IMG/VR virus record: IMGVR_UViG_3300027704_000115 | Location: 1 to 29,303 of that record | Source: a virus | Strand: one strand, 5' to 3' | DNA length: 29,303 bases | Shown here: positions 26,567-29,303 of the stretch, in pieces | Layout of the letters: each line of letters starts with the position of its first letter | Position numbering within the stretch: the first letter of the stretch is position 1 | Program-made: the position numbers and the translations under genes | The notes under the pieces: model-generated | The model's database searches: none | The model's input: the letters and a program-made list of their open reading frames with translations, nothing else | What the model was told of the DNA's origin: nothing

Positions 26567-27151
26567 ATGGAAGAATATATCCCAAAGTTCTTAGATATGA
26601 TGTACGATGAAGAGATTGCAAAACATCTCACTATCGAAGAAGTGCGGGATGCATTCCATACAAATCAGATTGAAAGTAAAAAACAAGCAAGCCTAGCCTT
26701 TGATGCCATAAGTGATAATACCAATAGAGTATTATACATCGGCTCATGGCTAGGCTTTCTTACTCGTGCAATGATTGAAAAATATCCTAATATAGATTTC
26801 TATGAAATTGACATGGACACAAGATGCAAAGCCATTAGTGGTAGATTTAATTATATGTTCAGAAACTATCTTGGACATGAAACTATAGATATTGATGATT
26901 TCAAAAGAATTAACGGGTTTGATACTATTATCAATCTTAGTTGCGAACACATGTCAAAAGATTGGTTCGATAGAATTAGACCAGGCAAAAAACTTGTTAT
27001 ACAAAGCAATAATCTAGTAATCGATGACCATATAAACAATTGTAAATCACTAGATGATTTCAAAAGCAAATATCCTCTCAGTGAGATACACTACGAAAAC
27101 ACATTAGAACTTAACGTATTCAATAGATTTACTTTAGCAGGTGTAAAATGA
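26567..27151 (+). CDS. SAM-dependent methyltransferase-like protein (class I fold)
   Basis: The 194-aa protein has a helical N-terminus (1-50) followed by a Rossmann core: motif I VLYIGSWLG at 55-63 (family: VLDIGxGxG), an acidic end of strand 2 in YEIDMDTR, a strand-4 motif DTIINLSCEHM and a PGKKLVIQSNN strand. Motif I has Tyr and Trp where Asp and Gly are common, so methyl transfer is likely but not certain. The substrate is unknown. The start lacks a strong ribosome binding site; a later ATG pair near residue 11 is possible. The last codons overlap the ATP-grasp gene by 4 nt (ATGA), so the two are coupled. It is the first of three consecutive enzyme-like genes. Confidence 0.7.
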   Translation: MEEYIPKFLDMMYDEEIAKHLTIEEVRDAFHTNQIESKKQASLAFDAISDNTNRVLYIGSWLGFLTRAMIEKYPNIDFYEIDMDTRCKAISGRFNYMFRNYLGHETIDIDDFKRINGFDTIINLSCEHMSKDWFDRIRPGKKLVIQSNNLVIDDHINNCKSLDDFKSKYPLSEIHYENTLELNVFNRFTLAGVK

Positions 27152-28209
27152 AATTCACAGATGGCGTAGATAAAAGTCTATTACCCAAAAATATACTTAT
27201 ATTGAATGGTCGTAAAAAATGGGAAACTCTAGTAGAGTTTTGCTTACAGTATGATATTAATTTTAAGATGTTTGAAGTCGAGGCTGGTGATAAGTTTAAT
27301 GTAAGTGAAAAATTAAAACCTTATATCACATTTCTTCTGCCAGACCAATATTATAATCCACAATATTACATAGACACTTTAGATTTTGAACCTGAATACA
27401 TTTTAAATTGCAGAGATGATTTCTCGGGCACTACTTTAGAATATGAACTTTCTATACACTATGATTCTAAAACACGATTTGATGAACGGGCTTTAAATTT
27501 CTTTACATCAAAGAAAGAACAAGACAGAGTGTGCAAGTTAATGAACATACCTACCTTAGGCGAGGGAAGCATTGATGATAAAATCATAGTAAAACTAGAC
27601 AAGGGATATGGTGGCGGGACCAATTATAAAGTCGTTGATAAAAAAGATTACATACCAAAAGAAAATGATTTTACACAGAGATACATAGATTACGAATGTA
27701 CCATAATGCAACATGTGTTAATTGATAATGATGGTGAGTACCACATATACAATTATAGTATGGGCAAATTTGGAGATGACAATGTAGTGAGTAATAACAT
27801 TGCGTATCTATATCTATATCCTTGGGTAGACTTTGCAGAAGAAGATATTGCTATCGTAGAAGAATTTTATAGAAAGTTGAAAAACCACATAACTGTTAAA
27901 AACAGAATTTTACTTGTTGAATTTTCTAAAGAAAGAAAAACTGGTAAATTACATTTCCAAGAATTAAATTCTAGACCTTCTGGAGAATTTGAATTAGGCA
28001 CCTTCGATTGGAATATTGGCAAGTTCAACACATTAGTAGATTTGTTCACAAACAATGTAGAAGATGAAATAGATTACTATCAACAACGTTTAGAAATATA
28101 TTTCGATAATGTCTTCAATAATGAATTATTTGGATGGGGCACATATGATGGATTAAAAATCGAAAATCTCCCATATTCACGAAAAATAAAAACATGGAAC
28201 ACAAAGTAA
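27148..28209 (+). CDS. ATP-grasp family ligase-like protein (353 aa)
   Basis: ATP-grasp enzymes couple a carboxylate to an amine or thiol through an acyl-phosphate. Seen here are FFTSKKEQDRVCKLMNIPT leading into the ATP-grasp fold; IIVKLDKGYGGG with Lys149 and a glycine-rich loop at 153-157; QRYIDYECTIMQHVLI as the hinge strand; and LLVEFSKE followed by FQELNSRPSG, where Glu272 and Asn274 match the metal-binding ExN motif and Arg276 the substrate arginine. N-terminal residues 1-110 look like the preceding Rossmann-like domain. The combination is convincing at family level; I cannot name the substrate. It overlaps the methyltransferase gene by 4 nt and is followed after 1 nt by an oxygenase-like gene, suggesting a three-step modification. 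Confidence 0.78.
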   Translation: MKFTDGVDKSLLPKNILILNGRKKWETLVEFCLQYDINFKMFEVEAGDKFNVSEKLKPYITFLLPDQYYNPQYYIDTLDFEPEYILNCRDDFSGTTLEYELSIHYDSKTRFDERALNFFTSKKEQDRVCKLMNIPTLGEGSIDDKIIVKLDKGYGGGTNYKVVDKKDYIPKENDFTQRYIDYECTIMQHVLIDNDGEYHIYNYSMGKFGDDNVVSNNIAYLYLYPWVDFAEEDIAIVEEFYRKLKNHITVKNRILLVEFSKERKTGKLHFQELNSRPSGEFELGTFDWNIGKFNTLVDLFTNNVEDEIDYYQQRLEIYFDNVFNNELFGWGTYDGLKIENLPYSRKIKTWNTK

Positions 28210-28210
28210 A

Positions 28211-28756
28211 ATGGACACAAGCGACTTTGTAATAGAACTTCCACAAATAGAATTTAATCCTAATGACTTCTTAAGTTTCATAGACAACTATGAATTCAAA
28301 AACTACGTGAGTTCATATGGAAACAAGACACCACAAGATGTATGTTACGATAAGAAACTATTAGAAGAAGATATAATACGACACTATCTTAATATCTTTA
28401 AAGACTTCAATATAAGTTTTGATTACATTGATGCTTCTAAAGGCACAGGATTTGCTGGTTGGCAGTTAGTTGCTGGTGATTTTAGAAATCAAGGACTAGC
28501 ACGACACATCGATACCTATCGACCAACGTGTATAACGTTTCCACTTACATTCCCACAATCAATAGACTTCCACGAAACAGATGAAACTGAAGATATATTG
28601 TTCACATATCAGTATCCTTCGTCTATTGTGATACTAAACTCGGGTACTAAATCACATTCAGTTAGCCCAACAACCGATACCAGACTGCAATTCCAGTTCG
28701 ATTGCTACAATTCTTGGGAAGAAGTGAACGAATTAGTTAAATTATTATATAAATAA
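28211..28756 (+). CDS. Fe(II)/2-oxoglutarate oxygenase-like protein (181 aa)
   Basis: The C-terminal half has the facial triad of this superfamily: His99-Ile-Asp101 in ARHIDTYRP, distal His149 in SHSVSP and Arg158 nine residues later in TRLQFQF, the usual position for 2-oxoglutarate binding. Strands between them (TCITFPLTFP, SIVILNSGTKSHSV) fit a double-stranded beta-helix. These enzymes typically hydroxylate or desaturate a substrate using O2. The gene starts 1 nt after the ATP-grasp stop and closes the plus-strand array. Its final codons contain a perfect TATAAATA. The substrate is unknown; the two upstream genes suggest a shared one. Confidence 0.75.
   Translation: MDTSDFVIELPQIEFNPNDFLSFIDNYEFKNYVSSYGNKTPQDVCYDKKLLEEDIIRHYLNIFKDFNISFDYIDASKGTGFAGWQLVAGDFRNQGLARHIDTYRPTCITFPLTFPQSIDFHETDETEDILFTYQYPSSIVILNSGTKSHSVSPTTDTRLQFQFDCYNSWEEVNELVKLLYK
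28748..28755 (+). promoter_or_regulatory. Perfect T4 late-promoter word TATAAATA
   Basis: TATAAATA lies at the very end of the oxygenase-like gene (its Tyr-Lys-stop codons), 23 nt upstream of a sigma70-type promoter. It matches the T4 late consensus exactly and would drive late transcription into the structured RNA and towards the membrane protein gene. As it coincides with codons, chance occurrence is possible. Confidence 0.45.
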
Positions 28757-28770
28757 AACTGTAAAAAGGG

Positions 28771-28799
28771 TTGACATTGTGTTATAGTTATGTTATTAT
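28771..28799 (+). promoter_or_regulatory. Sigma70-type promoter of the structured RNA
   Basis: TTGACA (28771-28776), a 17-nt spacer and TATTAT (28794-28799) are the same boxes and spacing as at clpP. A start near 28806 is expected. No start codon with a ribosome binding site follows for about 250 nt; instead there is a series of hairpins and a terminator. Confidence 0.72.
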
Positions 28800-28805
28800 T
28801 AATGA

Positions 28806-29015
28806 ATCAACGAGTGTCTATGTCTCCTCTAAACCTCTCTCATCGACATTGGTACTTGTTGTAGACTCTACTTAGTAGAGTTAACACTTTAGAATTGAAT
28901 AATCTTTCAATTTCAAAGTAAGATGGGTCAGACCTTAACGTACCATCCATAAAAAAGAACAAAAAGGGGTAAGGCGGAAAACCTGGTGTCATTAATTGAT
29001 ACTGGGTTTTTCTTT
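28806..29015 (+). ncRNA. Candidate structured noncoding RNA, about 210 nt
   Basis: This gene-free interval is bounded by a sigma70-type promoter and an intrinsic terminator. Read as RNA it holds consecutive hairpins. Stem 1 is CAACGAGT (28808-28815) with ACTTGTTG (28854-28861), continuing after a 4x4 internal loop with ATGTC/GACAT around a pyrimidine-rich loop (28825-28844, containing TCCTCT and ACCTCTCTC). Stem 2 is ACTCTAC-TTA-GTAGAGT (28865-28881). Stem 3 is GAATTGAA with TTCAATTTC plus CTTT/AAAG (28887-28918). A weaker stem 4 is GATGG/CCATC (28922-28947), followed by an A-rich single strand and the terminator hairpin. The loop is complementary to Shine-Dalgarno sequences. It does not match tRNA, tmRNA or 6S RNA as I know them. 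Expression is inferred. Confidence 0.6.
28978..29015 (+). terminator. Intrinsic terminator after the structured RNA
   Basis: AAAACCTGGTGTCA (28978-28991) pairs with TGATACTGGGTTTT (28997-29010) over 14 pairs, three of them G-U, around a TTAAT loop. It is followed by TCTTT, so the T-run is TTTTTCTTT. The A-rich left side could also support reverse-strand termination, but no minus gene ends here. Confidence 0.75.
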
Positions 29016-29055
29016 ACCTAAATATACCAATACTATTGAGAGAAATCACATAAAA

Positions 29056-29301
29056 ATGAATTACATTGAAAAGATGAAATGGATTGGAACGGGCATGTTT
29101 GTCTGTGCAGGCGTATTGATATCTATCAATATTCCAGAGTCTAAGTGGGCGTTTCCTATATTTGCAACGGGACACATCATAGCAATCTATGTATTTGCCA
29201 CGTTGAAAGACAGGCCATTGCTTGTACAGAATATGTTTTTCTTGTGTATTGATATGATAGGAATCTATCAGTGGTTGTTAAAACCTATATTTTTTGGTTA
29301 A
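29056..29301 (+). CDS. Small three-helix membrane protein (81 aa)
   Basis: The protein starts MNYIEKMKWIGTGMFVCAGV and has three hydrophobic segments at about 8-25, 31-49 and 54-76, separated by short polar turns (ESKW, KDRP). An inner-membrane location is likely. The last helix (LVQNMFFLCIDMIGIYQWL) loosely recalls PnuC-like or YgjV-like small membrane proteins, but I do not recognise it with confidence. I chose the ATG at 29056, after TTGAGAG about 14 nt upstream, because the longer frame from 28996 would start inside the terminator hairpin. The stop at 29299-29301 is two bases before the window end. A partial late-promoter word (CCTAAATA near 29016) may serve it. Confidence 0.65.
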   Translation: MNYIEKMKWIGTGMFVCAGVLISINIPESKWAFPIFATGHIIAIYVFATLKDRPLLVQNMFFLCIDMIGIYQWLLKPIFFG

Positions 29302-29303
29302 CA

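Noticed and set aside
28806-29015. 6S RNA, tmRNA or tRNA identity for the structured RNA
   Set aside because: There is no single long interrupted hairpin as in 6S, no tRNA-like ends or tag frame, and no cloverleaf.
28996-29055. Longer start for the small membrane protein (ATG at 28996)
   Set aside because: It lies in the loop and stem of the intrinsic terminator and adds no conserved-looking sequence; the ATG at 29056 begins the first helix cleanly.
1-29303. CRISPR array, insertion sequence, integrase or attachment site
   Set aside because: No direct-repeat array, transposase or integrase signature, or flanking duplication was found. The content is that of a lytic T4-like phage.

Overview
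This window is a piece of an AT-rich T4-like myovirus genome, most likely a marine one. The evidence is a block of recognisable T4-family baseplate genes (gp48-like, gp53, gp5, gp25, gp6), followed in the opposite orientation by the T4 late sigma factor gp55 and the recombination pair gp47/gp46. The low GC, the very large structural proteins and the small metabolic-type genes resemble phages of SAR11-like or other low-GC marine bacteria. The host cannot be fixed from this window.

Layout. Positions 1-21958 are almost entirely one minus-strand baseplate/tail region. In transcription order it runs: gp48-like tube cap, gp53 wedge, a 1558-aa hub-associated giant, gp5 (OB fold plus beta-helix), a 210-aa lysozyme-fold protein, then after an interruption gp25, a 1434-aa gp6, and a giant structural protein of more than 3008 residues that runs off the left edge. 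The interruption is a complete clpP gene on the plus strand (13839-14429), with its own sigma70-type promoter and a stop codon that overlaps that of the convergent lysozyme-like gene. Both minus-strand units begin just downstream of the same late-promoter-like word, GATAAATAC.

From 22110 rightwards everything is on the plus strand in a tightly packed, often overlapping array: gp55, gp47, a short-chain dehydrogenase (SDR), gp46, a 58-aa histone-H1/Hc1-like protein, a SAM methyltransferase-like protein, an ATP-grasp protein and an Fe(II)/2-oxoglutarate oxygenase-like protein. A near-consensus promoter inside an inverted repeat precedes gp55. After the oxygenase gene comes a gene-free interval of about 300 nt. 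It holds a perfect T4 late-promoter word, a sigma70-type promoter, a highly structured RNA of about 210 nt with a pyrimidine-rich loop, and an intrinsic terminator. A small three-helix membrane protein gene ends the window.

How it fits together (inference). The plus-strand genes look early or middle: they provide the late sigma factor, recombination-dependent replication and a small-molecule or protein modification cassette. gp55 would then switch on the minus-strand baseplate genes from TATAAATA-like promoters. The least explained parts are the methyltransferase/ATP-grasp/oxygenase cassette, the SDR inserted between gp47 and gp46, the ClpP inserted into the baseplate operon, and the structured RNA near the right end.
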